A stretch of DNA of 64,000 bases from DASQMT01 sp963839615 (lineage in GTDB: Bacteria; Actinomycetota; Thermoleophilia; Solirubrobacterales; Solirubrobacteraceae), in the NCBI GenBank assembly GCA_963839615.1, contig CAWIVY010000007.1, forward strand, positions 744,001 to 808,000, written 5' to 3'. Both the position numbers and the translations under genes were made by a program. Below are positions 38,921 to 51,834 of this stretch, one piece after another. The notes beneath the pieces were generated by a model. It saw nothing but the letters and a program-made list of their open reading frames with translations. It did no database searches and was not told where the DNA came from. Every line of letters starts with the position of its first letter. Position 1 is the stretch's first letter.

Positions 38921-40017
38921 GCGGCGCTCCCGACCGCCGCCATCACGGCCGCGCTGCCCGTCCGTCCTGCCACGAAGCCCTGGCAGCCCGCGACCTCGAG
39001 CACGGCGCGGCGGCCGGGGATCGCGCCCGGGACCACGATCAGGCAGCCGCCGGGCGTGCGGCCGAGGCCGCGCGGCGGCCGGTCGACGACGCGCGCGGCG
39101 ACGAAGATGACGAGCCCGCGGCGGTTCTGGGCGGCCGTGAGCGCGGGCCCGGCGCCGTCTTCGATCAGCGCGAGCCGAACGTGCGCCTGCGGCCACGCGA
39201 GCAGGTCGGGGTCGATCGTCACCGCGCGGCGGTCGCCCGGCAGCAACAGCCCGCAGCCGGTCCTGCGCGCGAAGTGGACGGCGAGCGAGGCGGCCGCGCG
39301 CACGCTCGCGTCGAGCGCGTCGCGCGACGCCGGTGCGCGCGGGTCGAGCACCACGAGCGGGCGCGAGTCGGCCTCGGAGATCAGCTTGCGCTCCATCAGC
39401 CCAGCGCCGCGAGCGACGGTCGGCCAGTGGATCCGCGACGCGGGCGAGCCCTCGCGGTGCTCCCGCAAGCCGTCGATCTCGGTCTCGGCCGCGGCGACGA
39501 GCGCCGCGCGCGCGTGTGCGCTCACACCATCCCCGCCGCCGCCCGTGGCGCGCACCGGCAGCACCTGCGGGAGCACCATCACCTCGTCGGCGTGCGCGCC
39601 CGTCAGCACGCGTTGAGCCAGCCCGAAGGGGTCGCGCAGCACGAGCGCGGGCGGCGGCAGCGTGCGCCTGCCGCGGCGCCCGAACGTGACGTCGGCGCGC
39701 ACCCGCGCGCGCGATCTCCCGGCGGTCAGCCGCACCGGCTCGGGCAGCAGCGGCTCGTCGATCCAGCCCGGGGGGAGCGGCAGGCGCCCGCGCGTGACCT
39801 CGATGCGGACCTGCAGCGGTTGCTCCTCGACCACGCTGCGCGTGGCGATCGTGCGGTGGATCTGGGCGTCCCACGCGCCGAGGCCGATCCAGGCCGCCGC
39901 GCCGGCGCCGAGCAGGACGAGCGCGGCGCCCGTCACGTACAGCGGCTCGGCATCGAACGTGCCGGCGACGATCAGCAGCAGGAGCCCGAGCGCCGCACAG
40001 CCGAGCGCCGAGCGCAC
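38917..40017 (-). CDS. DUF58 domain protein
   Basis: 366 residues. Two N-terminal membrane helices (ALGLLLLIVAGTF, GAALVLLGAGAAAWIGLG) precede a VWA-like DUF58 core with GRRTLPPPALVLRDPFGL and REHREGSPASRIHWPTVAR. GTG at 40017 lies 12 bp after the MoxR stop. Members pair with a MoxR ATPase and a transglutaminase gene, exactly as here. Confidence 0.9.
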   Translation of the reverse strand: MRSALGCAALGLLLLIVAGTFDAEPLYVTGAALVLLGAGAAAWIGLGAWDAQIHRTIATRSVVEEQPLQVRIEVTRGRLPLPPGWIDEPLLPEPVRLTAGRSRARVRADVTFGRRGRRTLPPPALVLRDPFGLAQRVLTGAHADEVMVLPQVLPVRATGGGGDGVSAHARAALVAAAETEIDGLREHREGSPASRIHWPTVARGAGLMERKLISEADSRPLVVLDPRAPASRDALDASVRAAASLAVHFARRTGCGLLLPGDRRAVTIDPDLLAWPQAHVRLALIEDGAGPALTAAQNRRGLVIFVAARVVDRPPRGLGRTPGGCLIVVPGAIPGRRAVLEVAGCQGFVAGRTGSAAVMAAVGSAA

Positions 40018-40028
40018 GTCCGCCGCCC

Positions 40029-41000
40029 CTAGAGGGCCGGCGTCGCCGCGACCGCGGCGGCGACGACCTCTTCGCGCTCGACCCCCGCAGCCTCGGGGAC
40101 GAGCATGATCCGGTGCGACAGGACGGCGGGCGCGAGCGCCTGCACGTCGTCGGGGAGCGCGTGGTCGCGGCCGTGGACGAGCGCGTGCGCCTTGGCGGCG
40201 CGCAGCAGCATCAGGCCGGCGCGCGGCGATGCGCCCAGCTCCACGCGATGGTCGTCGCGGGTGTGGCGCACCAGCGCGACGATGTAGTCGCGCAGCGCCC
40301 GCGACGCGTGCACCCGCCGTGCGGCGTCCTGCGCGTCGAGCACCTCGTTGCGATCGACCACCGCCTCGAGCTCGAGCACGCTGTCGCCGCCCTCGTGGTT
40401 GGCCAGCATGCCGGCCTCGTCGTCGGGCTCGGGATAGCCGAGCGAGAGCCGCACCATGAAGCGGTCGACCTGCGCCTCGGGCAGCGGATAGGTGCCCTCG
40501 TACTCGACCGGGTTCTGCGTCGCGAAGACCATGAACGGCAGCGCCAGCTCGTGCGAGTGCACGTCGACCGTCACGTGGCGCTCCTGCATGCACTCGAGCA
40601 GACCGGACTGCGTCTTGGGCGAGGCGCGGTTGATCTCGTCGACCAGCACGACGTTGGCGAAGATCGGCCCGGGCCGGAACTCGAAGCGCTGCTCGCGCTG
40701 GTTGTAGATGTTGGCGCCGACGATGTCGGCCGGGAGCAGGTCGGCGGTGCACTGCACGCGCGCGAACTGGCAGTCGAGCGTGCGGGCGAGCGCGCGGGCC
40801 AGCGCCGTCTTGCCGACGCCGGGGTAGTCCTCGACGAGGATGTGGCCCTCCGCGAGCAGCGACACCACGACGTGCTCGAGCACCTCGTCGCGGACCTTGA
40901 CGGCGCGGCGGATGTTCTCCTCGATCCGGCGCGCGAAGCCGACGGCGGCTTCGACCTCCTCCTGTGCGACGGATCGGGGTAGGGGCTCGATCGGCTCCAT
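40029..41000 (-). CDS. MoxR family AAA+ ATPase
   Basis: 323 residues. Walker A EDYPGVGKTALA, Walker B VVLVDEINRASPKTQ, sensor 1 FMVFATQNPVEYEGTYPLPEAQ, arginine region DRFMVRLSLGYPEPDDE and a C-terminal lid (GASPRAGLMLLRAAKAHAL). Chaperone-like ATPase acting on the DUF58 partner encoded next. First gene of this three-gene operon; 8 bp separate it from coaBC upstream on the same strand. Confidence 0.95.
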   Translation of the reverse strand: MEPIEPLPRSVAQEEVEAAVGFARRIEENIRRAVKVRDEVLEHVVVSLLAEGHILVEDYPGVGKTALARALARTLDCQFARVQCTADLLPADIVGANIYNQREQRFEFRPGPIFANVVLVDEINRASPKTQSGLLECMQERHVTVDVHSHELALPFMVFATQNPVEYEGTYPLPEAQVDRFMVRLSLGYPEPDDEAGMLANHEGGDSVLELEAVVDRNEVLDAQDAARRVHASRALRDYIVALVRHTRDDHRVELGASPRAGLMLLRAAKAHALVHGRDHALPDDVQALAPAVLSHRIMLVPEAAGVEREEVVAAAVAATPAL

Positions 41001-41008
41001 TTGGCCTT

Positions 41009-42262
41009 TCAGACTCTCAGTGGGGTGGATGAACGGTCGCTCAAGACGGCGTCGAGGATCGCAGTCGCCACCTCTGCCTTCGTGGCTTGCGGCACGTGCA
41101 GCTCCTGGTCGGCGGTGATGATCATGACCTCGTTCTCGGTGGAATCGAAGCCGACGCCCGGCTTCGCGACGTCGTTGACGATGACGGCATCGAGATTCTT
41201 GCGTGCGAGCTTGGCGCGTCCGTACTCGAGCGCGCGCGCGCCCGTCTCAGCCGCGAAGCCGACGATCACCTGCCCCTCGCGGCGGCGCGGCGCGAGCGCC
41301 GACAGGACGTCCTCGGTGCGCTCGAGCCGCAGCTCGAGCCCGGCCTCGGTCTTCTTGATCTTGTCCTCGCGCCGGGCCTCGGGCCGGTAGTCGGCGACGG
41401 CCGCGGCCATCAGCAGCACGTCGCAGCGCTCGAACTCGGCCGCCGTCGCGGCGCCGAGCTCGGCGGCGCTCTCGACCTCGACGTAGCGCACCGCCGGGTT
41501 GCGCGGCAGCGTCACGTTGGCGGCCACGACCGTGACGGCGGCGCCGCGGCGGGCGGCCGCGTCGGCGAGCGCGAAGCCCATCCGCCCCGATGAGCGGTTG
41601 CCGATGAAGCGCACCGCGTCGATCGGCTCGCGCGTGCCGCCGGCGGTGACGAGCACGCTCAGGCCGTCGAGGTCTCCCCCGGGCGCGGGCGCGCCGAGCG
41701 CGGCCTCGATCGCGGCAAGCAGCGCCGGCGGCTCGGGCAGCCGGCCGATCCCCCACTCGCCGGGCGAGCCGAGCGCGCCGGTGCCCGGCTCGAGCACCGT
41801 CGCGCCGCGCGCGCGCAGCGTCGCGAGGTTGGCCTGGGTCGCCGGATGCTCGTACATCGCGTCGTTCATCGCCGGTGCGAGGATCAGCGGGCTCCGGCAC
41901 GCGAGCGCCGCGGCGCAGAGCAGGTTGTCGGCCTGACCGGAGGCGAGCTTCGCGAGCGTGTTGGCCGAGGCCGGAGCGACGATGAACACGTCGGCCACGG
42001 CGGCGAGCTCGAGATGCGAGAGCGGCGCGTGGGCCGGCGCCGGGTCTCCGGGGAAGGCGCCGCGCAGCGGGTCGGGCTCCCATTCGGTGATCAGCACGGG
42101 CGCGCCGGTGATGCCGGCGAACGACGCGGTGCCGACGAATCGCGTCGACGCCTCGGTCTGGATCACGCGCACGCGGTGACCGGCCTTGATGGCCAGTCGG
42201 GTGAGCTCCAGCGCCTTGTAGGCCGCGATCCCACCGGTGACGCCAAGAAGGATTCGCGCCAT
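41009..42262 (-). CDS. coaBC: Bifunctional phosphopantothenoylcysteine decarboxylase/phosphopantothenate-cysteine ligase
   Basis: Two steps of coenzyme A synthesis. 417 residues. CoaC half: FMN-binding GVTGGIAAYKALEL, catalytic His in HAPLSHLELA, PAMNDAMYEHPAT. CoaB half: VLVTAGGTREPIDAVRFIGN RSSGRMG region, AAAVADYRP and KIKK. It starts 17 bp after the rpoZ stop. The gmk-rpoZ-coaBC order is standard. Confidence 0.97.
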   Translation of the reverse strand: MARILLGVTGGIAAYKALELTRLAIKAGHRVRVIQTEASTRFVGTASFAGITGAPVLITEWEPDPLRGAFPGDPAPAHAPLSHLELAAVADVFIVAPASANTLAKLASGQADNLLCAAALACRSPLILAPAMNDAMYEHPATQANLATLRARGATVLEPGTGALGSPGEWGIGRLPEPPALLAAIEAALGAPAPGGDLDGLSVLVTAGGTREPIDAVRFIGNRSSGRMGFALADAAARRGAAVTVVAANVTLPRNPAVRYVEVESAAELGAATAAEFERCDVLLMAAAVADYRPEARREDKIKKTEAGLELRLERTEDVLSALAPRRREGQVIVGFAAETGARALEYGRAKLARKNLDAVIVNDVAKPGVGFDSTENEVMIITADQELHVPQATKAEVATAILDAVLSDRSSTPLRV

Positions 42263-42278
42263 CGCGCGGGGGCGGCTG

Positions 42279-42509
42279 CTAGCCGCGGTAGCGGTACTTG
42301 ATCTTCCCGCCCGCGACCTCTTCGAGGGCGATCGTGAGGTAGTTCTTGGAGCCCGTGTCGATCATCGGCGGCGGGAACTCCTCGAAGGTGCCCTCACCGA
42401 GGTTGTGGTAGTAGGAGTTGATCTGGCGGGCGCGCTTGGCGGCCACCACGACGCTCGCGTAGGGCGAGTCGACGTGCTCCATCAGGCGATCGACGCGGGG
42501 TGAGATCAA
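42279..42509 (-). CDS. rpoZ: RNA polymerase omega subunit
   Basis: 76 residues. SPYASVVVAAKRARQINSYY is the conserved omega core, and KNYLTIALEEVAGGKI the C-terminal part. Stabilises the beta' subunit. It lies 84 bp downstream of gmk and upstream of coaBC. Confidence 0.95.
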   Translation of the reverse strand: MISPRVDRLMEHVDSPYASVVVAAKRARQINSYYHNLGEGTFEEFPPPMIDTGSKNYLTIALEEVAGGKIKYRYRG

Positions 42510-42593
42510 GAGATTCCTTCGTCAGGACTGCGGGCGACGCTGCCCCCCAAGAGTAGCGTCCGCGTTCAAGTGTCCCGCGCGTAACCGCCCTGC

Positions 42594-43154
42594 TCAGCCA
42601 GGGGCGAGATAGCCGCGGACGCATTCCTCGAGCGCCGCGGAGGCGTCCTCGAGCCGGTCGTTGATCACCACGTGCCCGAACTCCCCCTGCGCGTGCAGCT
42701 CCTCGCGCGCGGTCGCGAGCCGCGCCGCGACCTGGTCGGGGTCGTCGGTGCCGCGGCCGACGAGCCGCGTGCGCAGCGCATCCTCGCTCGGCGGGGCGAT
42801 GAAGATCTGCACCGCCTCGGGCATCGTGCGGCGGATCTGGCGTGCTCCCTGGACCTCGATCTCGAGCACGACGGGATGGCCGCCGGCGAGTCGCTGCTCG
42901 AGCTCGGAGCGCAGCGTGCCGTAGCGGTTGCCGGAGTAGCGCGCGTGCTCGACGAAGTCGCCGGACTGGACGCGCCGCTCGAACTCGTCGTCGGAGAGGA
43001 AGTGGTAGTCGACGCCCTGGGTCTCGCCGGCGCGCGGCCGGCGCGTCGTCGCCGAGACCGAGAGCTCCAGCTCGGGCACCCGCCCGATCAGCGTGCGGAT
43101 CAGCGTGCCCTTGCCGACGCCGGAGGGGCCGGTGATGACGAAGACCCGGGCCAA
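42594..43154 (-). CDS. gmk: Guanylate kinase
   Basis: 186 residues: P-loop GPSGVGKGTLI, GMP-binding TTRRPRAGETQGVDYHFLSDDEF and YSGNRYGT, lid region LVGRGTDDPD. GMP to GDP. It begins 7 bp after the mihF stop; the mihF-gmk-rpoZ order is an actinobacterial hallmark. Confidence 0.97.
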   Translation of the reverse strand: MARVFVITGPSGVGKGTLIRTLIGRVPELELSVSATTRRPRAGETQGVDYHFLSDDEFERRVQSGDFVEHARYSGNRYGTLRSELEQRLAGGHPVVLEIEVQGARQIRRTMPEAVQIFIAPPSEDALRTRLVGRGTDDPDQVAARLATAREELHAQGEFGHVVINDRLEDASAALEECVRGYLAPG

Positions 43155-43161
43155 GCGGGAG

Positions 43162-43506
43162 CTAGCGGCGGAGCATGCTGACCAGCTCGGTGCGCTGTCG
43201 CTGGGACAGCCCGCCGATGGTCTTGCTCGGGGAGATCCGGCACTGCACCAGCACCTTGTTCACCTTCACCCGGCCGTACTTGGGCACCGCCAGGAGCATG
43301 TCGAAGACCTTCGCCGTCTCGACGTAGGTGGGGGGCTCGAGCAGGAGGTCGTGGATGCTGACGCGTCCTGCCTTGAGGTCGCGCTTGAGCTGCGCGCGGC
43401 GCGTGCGGATCTCGTTGGCGCGATGCAGCGCTTCCATCCGCTGGGTCAGTGAACGCTCGGGAGTTGCCACGGCGGGCTTGACGGGCGTCTTCGTGGCTGG
43501 CGGCAT
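43162..43506 (-). CDS. mihF: Integration host factor, actinobacterial type (mIHF)
   Basis: 114 residues from the ATG at 43506. Unrelated to the alpha/beta IHF of E. coli; recognised by LTQRMEALHRANEIRTRRAQ, LLLEPPTYVETAKVFDMLL and RVKVNKVLVQCRISPSKTIG (helix-two-turn-helix). Binds and bends DNA; essential in mycobacteria. The family is confined to actinobacteria, which supports the lineage call. Confidence 0.94.
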   Translation of the reverse strand: MPPATKTPVKPAVATPERSLTQRMEALHRANEIRTRRAQLKRDLKAGRVSIHDLLLEPPTYVETAKVFDMLLAVPKYGRVKVNKVLVQCRISPSKTIGGLSQRQRTELVSMLRR

Positions 43507-43514
43507 GGGCGGCG

Positions 43515-43542
43515 AGTCTACATCTCGTGCGCGACCCGGCAA
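43515..43542 (-). promoter_or_regulatory. Probable mihF promoter, leaderless
   Basis: TTGCCG and TAGACT separated by 16 bp; the -10 box ends 8 nt before the ATG, so transcription should start at or next to the start codon. No Shine-Dalgarno sequence is present. Confidence 0.45.
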
Positions 43543-43632
43543 GCCGAAAGCGCCGAATTCAGCTCGACCTTAAGTTGAGGTGTAGACGCATGGAGGGAAC
43601 TTGATGGTAACCATGTGCTTTGCAGGGCTTTT

Positions 43633-44556
43633 TCAGCGGTTATGTGATATCCGCGGGCGCGCGGGTTCCATTGCCGCGCCGATGATCCCGCTGTTTGCGT
43701 TCATCCGCCGCAGCTCGGCCGCGATCCGGGCCCCGGCGAGCGGGTCGCGGAACGACTCGGTCCCGACTCCGACCAGGTCTGCGCCCGCGTCGAGCAGATC
43801 GCGAGCGTGACGCCCGGTCTGCACCCCACCCATGCCGACGATCGGCAGGCGCACGCGCTCGCGGACCTCGCGCACCTGCGCGAGCGCGATCGCGCGCACC
43901 GCCGGGCCCGACACGCCGCCGGTGCCGCCGCCGAGCCACGGTTCCCCCTGCCGACGCGGATCCATCGCCATCCCGCGCAGGGTGTTGACGAGCGAGACGG
44001 CGTCGGCGCCGTGCTGCTCGGCCGCCGCCGCCACCGCGGCCGGCGACGCGCAGTTCGGCGTCAGCTTGACGATCAGCGGCTTCGTTGTCCGCGGACGGAC
44101 CGCGTCCATGAGCGCCGCCGTCTCCCCCGGGTCTGCGCCCATCAGCAGCCCGGTCCTGACGTTCGGGCACGAGACGTTGAGCTCGAGCGCGGCGATCTCG
44201 TCGCGCTCGGCGAAGGCCGCCACGAGCCCCGCCACCTCCTCGGGGCTGGAGCCCATCACGTTGACGATCAGCGGTACCGGCAGCTCCGCCAGCAGCGGCA
44301 GGTCCTCGGCCAGGTAGCCGGCGAGCCCCTTGTTCGGCAGCCCGATCGAGTTGATCATGCCCGCGCCGAGCTCCCACAGCCGCGGCGGCGGGTTGCCCTG
44401 GCGCGGCTCGAGCGTGACGGTCTTCGAGACGAATGCGGCGAACGGGAACCGGTCGAGCAGGGCTTCGCCGAACGCGCGCCGGGCGGCTATCGCGTCGAAG
44501 GTGCCCGACCCGTTGACGATCGGGTGGGCGAGCTCGATGCCGCAGAAGCTGATCAT
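43633..44556 (-). CDS. pyrD: Dihydroorotate dehydrogenase B, catalytic subunit
   Basis: 307 residues, class 1B (NAD-linked through PyrK). FMN-binding NGSGTFDA, catalytic Cys in LELNVSCPNVRTG, NTLRGMAMD, GTGGVSGPAVRAI and GVGTESFRDP. ATG overlaps the pyrK stop (ATGA). Oxidises dihydroorotate to orotate. Last gene of the pyr run here; pyrF and pyrE are not adjacent. Confidence 0.95.
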   Translation of the reverse strand: MISFCGIELAHPIVNGSGTFDAIAARRAFGEALLDRFPFAAFVSKTVTLEPRQGNPPPRLWELGAGMINSIGLPNKGLAGYLAEDLPLLAELPVPLIVNVMGSSPEEVAGLVAAFAERDEIAALELNVSCPNVRTGLLMGADPGETAALMDAVRPRTTKPLIVKLTPNCASPAAVAAAAEQHGADAVSLVNTLRGMAMDPRRQGEPWLGGGTGGVSGPAVRAIALAQVREVRERVRLPIVGMGGVQTGRHARDLLDAGADLVGVGTESFRDPLAGARIAAELRRMNANSGIIGAAMEPARPRISHNR

Positions 44557-45352
44557 GCGACGGACTCGAGCTCGGACGCATCGAGCACCGGCCCGTCCAC
44601 GCAGAGCCGGACGTAGCCGCTGCGCGTCGGCACGACGCAGCCGAAGCAGGCGCCGAAGCCGCACGCCATCCCGGACTCCATCGCGAGTTGGCCCGGGACG
44701 CCGTGCTCGGCGCAGAGCGCGCGCACCGCCTCGAGCATCGGCGGCGGCCCGCAGGCGTAGACCTCGGCGTGCGGGTCGCCGGCGAGCTCGCCGGCGAGCA
44801 GCTCGGTCACGAGGCCGTGGTGGCCGCGCGACCCGTCGTCGGTCGCGATCCGCGGGTGCCCGAGCAGCGCGGCGCCCTCGGCATGCGCCGCGTCGCGGAA
44901 CCCGAGCAGCGCGAGCGCCCCGGCGCCGAGCCGGTCCTGCCAGATCGCGAGCGGCGCGATCCCCACGCCGCCGCCGACCAGGATCGGCCGCCGCCCCTCG
45001 CGCGGCGCGGCGAAGCCGCGCCCCAGCGGGCCGAGCAGCCAGAGCTCGTCGCCGGTGTCCAGCTCGGCGAGCCGCTCCGTGCCCGGGCCGACGTCCTCGA
45101 GCAGGAAGTCCAGCGTCCCGTCCGTGTGGTGCCGGGCGACCGAGAACGCACGCGGGAGGAACGGCCGCTCGTCTGCCCCGCCGCCCCACCGCGCGACCGC
45201 CGCGAGCATCGCGAACTGGCCGGGATCGGGCGCCGGCCCGGCCGGGTCGGCGGCCGAGAGGACGACATAGGCGCCGTACTCGCGCCGCGCGACGACCGGG
45301 ACGCGGCGGCGCCCGAGCGGCGCGAGCGTGCGCTCGGCCGCGGGCGCGGCGC

Positions 45353-45356
<4 letters not shown>
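44553..45356 (-). CDS. pyrK: Dihydroorotate dehydrogenase B, electron-transfer subunit
   Basis: 267 residues. FAD-binding RPFLPRAFSVA, NAD-binding ILVGGGVGIAPL and YACGPPPMLEA; the 2Fe-2S cluster uses the Cys of MACGFGACFGCVVP plus one in RLCVDGP. Passes electrons from PyrD to NAD. Overlaps carB (GTGA) and pyrD (ATGA). Confidence 0.95.
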
Positions 45357-48437
<3,081 letters not shown>

Positions 48438-48445
<8 letters not shown>

Positions 48446-49541
48446 GCGCGGCCTCGATTTCATGAATGAACTCGTCGAACAGCCCGACCGAGTCGTGCGG
48501 GCCGGGCCCCGCCTCGGGGTGGTACTGGACGCAGCCCGCGGGCACGTCGAGCAGGCGGATGCCCTCGATCGTGCCGTCGTAGAGGTTGACGTGCGTGAGC
48601 TCGGCCTCGCCGAAGTCGGTCTGCAGCCGCTGGCCCGCCTCGCCGCGCACCGCGAAGCCGTGGTTCTGCGCGGTGATCGCGATCCGGCCGGTGCGCAGGT
48701 CCTTGACCGGGTGGTTGCCGCCGCGGTGGCCGAACGGGAGCTTGAACGTCTCGAGCCCGACCGCCTGCGAGAGCAGCTGGTGGCCGAGGCAGATGCCGAA
48801 CACGGGCATGCGCCCGATCGCCTGCCGGATCGTCTCGACGAGGTAGCCGAGCGTCGCCGGGTCGCCCGGGCCGGGCACGAGGAACAGGCCGTCGGCGTCA
48901 CGCGCCAGCAGCTCCTCGGCCGGCGTCGTGCAGGGCAGCAGCTCGAGCGTCACGCCGCGCGCGACGAAGTTGCTCACGATCGAGTTCTTGATCCCGGTGT
49001 CGAGCGCGATCAGGCGCGGGCCGGAGCCGTCGCCCTGCACGACCTGCGGCTCGGCGATCGTGACCGCGCGCGCGAGATCGCGGCCCGCCATCGGCGGCTC
49101 GGCGGCGATCAGGGCGCGCGCCTCCTCCTCGCCCATCGCGGCGGGGAAGACGCCGCCGGGCATCGCGCCCGCCTCGCGGATGTGGCGCACGAGCATGCGC
49201 GTGTCGACGCCGGTGATCCCCGGCACGCCGCAGTCGAGCAGCCAGTCGAGCCAGCCGCGCTCGGCGCTCGGAGCGTCCTCGGCGTTGACCGCCTCGCGCA
49301 TGATCGCGCCGCGGGCGTGGACCCGGTCGGACTCCATCGCGGCGGCGCTGACGCCGTAGTTGCCGACCATCGGCGCGGTGAAGCAGATCAGCTGCGCGTG
49401 GAACGAGGGGTCGCTCATGCACTCCTGGTAGCCCGACATGCCGGTGGTGAAGACGACCTCCCCCACCGCGTGGCCGGGCGCGCCGCAGGCGTCGCCGTCG
49501 AAGCGCGTGCCGTCCTCGAGCAGGACGTAGGCGGTGCTCAC
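48438..49541 (-). CDS. carA: Carbamoyl-phosphate synthase small (glutaminase) subunit
   Basis: 367 residues. N-terminal CPSase domain (VLLEDGTRFDG, VVFTTGMSGYQE, APMVGNYG); class I glutaminase with nucleophile in FGICLGHQLLSQA and the His/Glu in QYHPEAGPGP. Supplies ammonia to CarB. GTG start overlaps the pyrC stop (GTGA). Confidence 0.97.
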
Positions 49542-50911
49542 GCGGCGCTCACGGCGAACGCCCGCTCCCTGTAGACGACCGTGCCGGCCGCGACGGTCGC
49601 CAGCACGCGACCGCGCAGCGTGCTGCCGCCGAAGCAGCAGTTCTCGGCGCGCGACTCGTAGCCGGCCTCGCCGACCTCCCACTCCGCGGCGAGGTCGATC
49701 AGGCACATGCCCGCCGGCTCGCCGACCGCGATCCGCGGCGTCGCGAGGCCCATGAGCGCGGCGCCCGCGCTGAGCCGCTCGACGACGAGCGCCAGCGGTA
49801 GCACTCCCGGGACGACGAGATCGGTGTAGACCGCGGCGAATGCGGTCTCGAGCCCTGTCGTGCCCATCGGCGCCTGCTCGAACGGGACCTCCTTCTCCTC
49901 GCGCGCGTGCGGCGCGTGGTCGGTCGCGATGCAGTCGATCGTGCCGTCGCGCAGCCCGTCGACGAGCGCCTGGCGGTCGTCCTCGGAGCGCAGCGGCGGG
50001 TTCATCTTCAAGCGCGTGTCGAGCCGCTCGAGGATCGCGTCGTGGGTCAGCGTGAGGTGGTGCGGCGAGGCCTCCGCCGTGATTCGCACCCCGCGCGCCT
50101 TCGCCTCGGCGACCGCCTCGACGGATTCGCGCGCGGACAGGTGCTGGATGTGGATCCGGCCCTGCTCGTAGCCGGCGATCGCCGCGTCGCGCATGATCAT
50201 CGTCGACTCCGAGATCGACGGGATCCCGGCCAGCCCGAGGCGCGCGGAGATCTCGCCCTCGTGCATCACGCCGGCGCCGGACAGGCTCAGGTCCTCCTCG
50301 TGCAGCGCGAGCACGCCGCCGCAGAGCCGCTGGTACTGGAGCGCCTTGCGCAGGATCGCGGCGCGGTGGACCGGCCTGCCGTCGTCGGTGAAGCCGAGCG
50401 CGCCGGCGTCGGCGAGCTCCGCCATCTCGGTCAGGGCGTCGCCCGCGAGCCCGCGCGTGACGGAGGCGAGGAAGCCGACCGGGATGCGTGCCTCGCGCCG
50501 GGCGGCCTCGCGCAGCGAGCGCAGGACGGTGGCGTCGTCGATCGCCGGGTCGGTGTTGGGCATCGCGACGACGGCGACGAAGCCGCCGGCGGCCGCCGCG
50601 CGGGTGCCCGAGTCGAGGTCCTCCTTGTGCTCCTGGCCGGGCACGCGCAGGTGCACGTGCGGGTCGACGAAGCCGGGCAGCAGATGGCGGCCCTCGCCCT
50701 CGATCACCTCCGCGCCCTCGGGCGCCTCGAGGCTGGCGGGGGCGCCGAGCGCCGCGATCTCGCCGTCGCGCACGAGCACATCGTGCGGCGCGTCGATCCC
50801 GGCGCGCGGGTCGAGCACGTGGGCGGCGCGTATCAGCAGGTCGGCGGGCGGCTGCTCGCGGTGCACGAGCGGCTCGGCGGCGCGCGGCACGTCCGGGCGG
50901 GCGGCGTTCAT
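49538..50911 (-). CDS. pyrC: Dihydroorotase
   Basis: 457 residues, class I amidohydrolase. Metal motif DPHVHLRVPG, AMPNTDPAIDD, GFTDDGRPV, HHLTLTHDAI and ATDHAPHAREEKE, with the carbamylated-lysine position given differently from class II enzymes. ATG overlaps the pyrB stop. Closes carbamoyl-aspartate to dihydroorotate. Confidence 0.96.
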   Translation of the reverse strand: MNAARPDVPRAAEPLVHREQPPADLLIRAAHVLDPRAGIDAPHDVLVRDGEIAALGAPASLEAPEGAEVIEGEGRHLLPGFVDPHVHLRVPGQEHKEDLDSGTRAAAAGGFVAVVAMPNTDPAIDDATVLRSLREAARREARIPVGFLASVTRGLAGDALTEMAELADAGALGFTDDGRPVHRAAILRKALQYQRLCGGVLALHEEDLSLSGAGVMHEGEISARLGLAGIPSISESTMIMRDAAIAGYEQGRIHIQHLSARESVEAVAEAKARGVRITAEASPHHLTLTHDAILERLDTRLKMNPPLRSEDDRQALVDGLRDGTIDCIATDHAPHAREEKEVPFEQAPMGTTGLETAFAAVYTDLVVPGVLPLALVVERLSAGAALMGLATPRIAVGEPAGMCLIDLAAEWEVGEAGYESRAENCCFGGSTLRGRVLATVAAGTVVYRERAFAVSAA

Positions 50912-51834
50912 GCCGTCACCAGCTGACGGTCGGGCGCGGTTCGCCCCGCGAGCAGCTCGTAGAGCACCGCCATGCGCACGACGACGCCCGCCGCGACCTG
51001 CTGGCCGATCACCGCCTGGGGCGAGTCGATCACCTCGGCGGCGAGCTCGACGCCGCGGTTGACCGGGCCCGGGTGCATGACGATCTGGCGGGCGCCCAGC
51101 CGGCGGCCGTCGATCTGGTAGCGCGCGGCGTACTCGCGCAGGCTCGGCACGAACGACTCGGTCATGCGCTCCTTCTGCATCCGCAGCGCGTAGACGACGT
51201 CGGCCTCGCCGAGCGCGTCGAGCGTGTAGCGGACCTCGCAGCCGAGCGCCTCGACGCCGCGCGGGATCAGCGTCGGCGGCCCGCAGACCGTGACGCGCGC
51301 GCCGAGCTTCGTGAACGCCTGGATGTTCGAGCGCGCGACCCGCGAGTGCATCACGTCGCCGACGATCCAGATGTTCAGGCCGTCGAGCGCGCCGAGCCGC
51401 TCGCGCAGCGTGTAGACGTCGAGCAGCGCCTGCGTGGGGTGCTCGTGCTTGCCGTCGCCGGCGTTGACCACCGCCGCCGGGCTCCAGCGCGCGACCAGCT
51501 CGGCAGCGCCGACGTGCGGGGTGCGCACGACGATCAGGTCGGGCCGGTAGGCCGAGAGCGTCTGGACGGTGTCCTTGAGCGACTCCCCCTTCTCGACGCT
51601 CGAGCCGGAGGAGACGAAGTTGATCACCTCGGCGCTGAGCGTCTTGGCGGCGAGCTCGAAGCTCGAGCGCGTGCGCGTGGACGCCTCGTAGAAGAGGTTG
51701 AGCACGCGCCGGCCGCGCAGCGCGGGCACCTTCTTGACCTCGCGCTCCGACACCTCGGTGAACGAGCGGGCGCGGTCGAGTATGCGCTCGATGCCGGCCC
51801 GGTCGAGGTCCTCGATCGACAGCAGGTGCCTCAT
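50908..51834 (-). CDS. pyrB: Aspartate carbamoyltransferase catalytic subunit
   Basis: 308 residues. Carbamoyl-phosphate loop FYEASTRTRSSFELA, second motif HPTQALLDVYTL, MHPGPVNRGVE near the C-terminus. Commits carbamoyl phosphate to pyrimidines. Overlaps pyrR and pyrC by 4 bp each. No pyrI. Confidence 0.97.
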   Translation of the reverse strand: MRHLLSIEDLDRAGIERILDRARSFTEVSEREVKKVPALRGRRVLNLFYEASTRTRSSFELAAKTLSAEVINFVSSGSSVEKGESLKDTVQTLSAYRPDLIVVRTPHVGAAELVARWSPAAVVNAGDGKHEHPTQALLDVYTLRERLGALDGLNIWIVGDVMHSRVARSNIQAFTKLGARVTVCGPPTLIPRGVEALGCEVRYTLDALGEADVVYALRMQKERMTESFVPSLREYAARYQIDGRRLGARQIVMHPGPVNRGVELAAEVIDSPQAVIGQQVAAGVVVRMAVLYELLAGRTAPDRQLVTA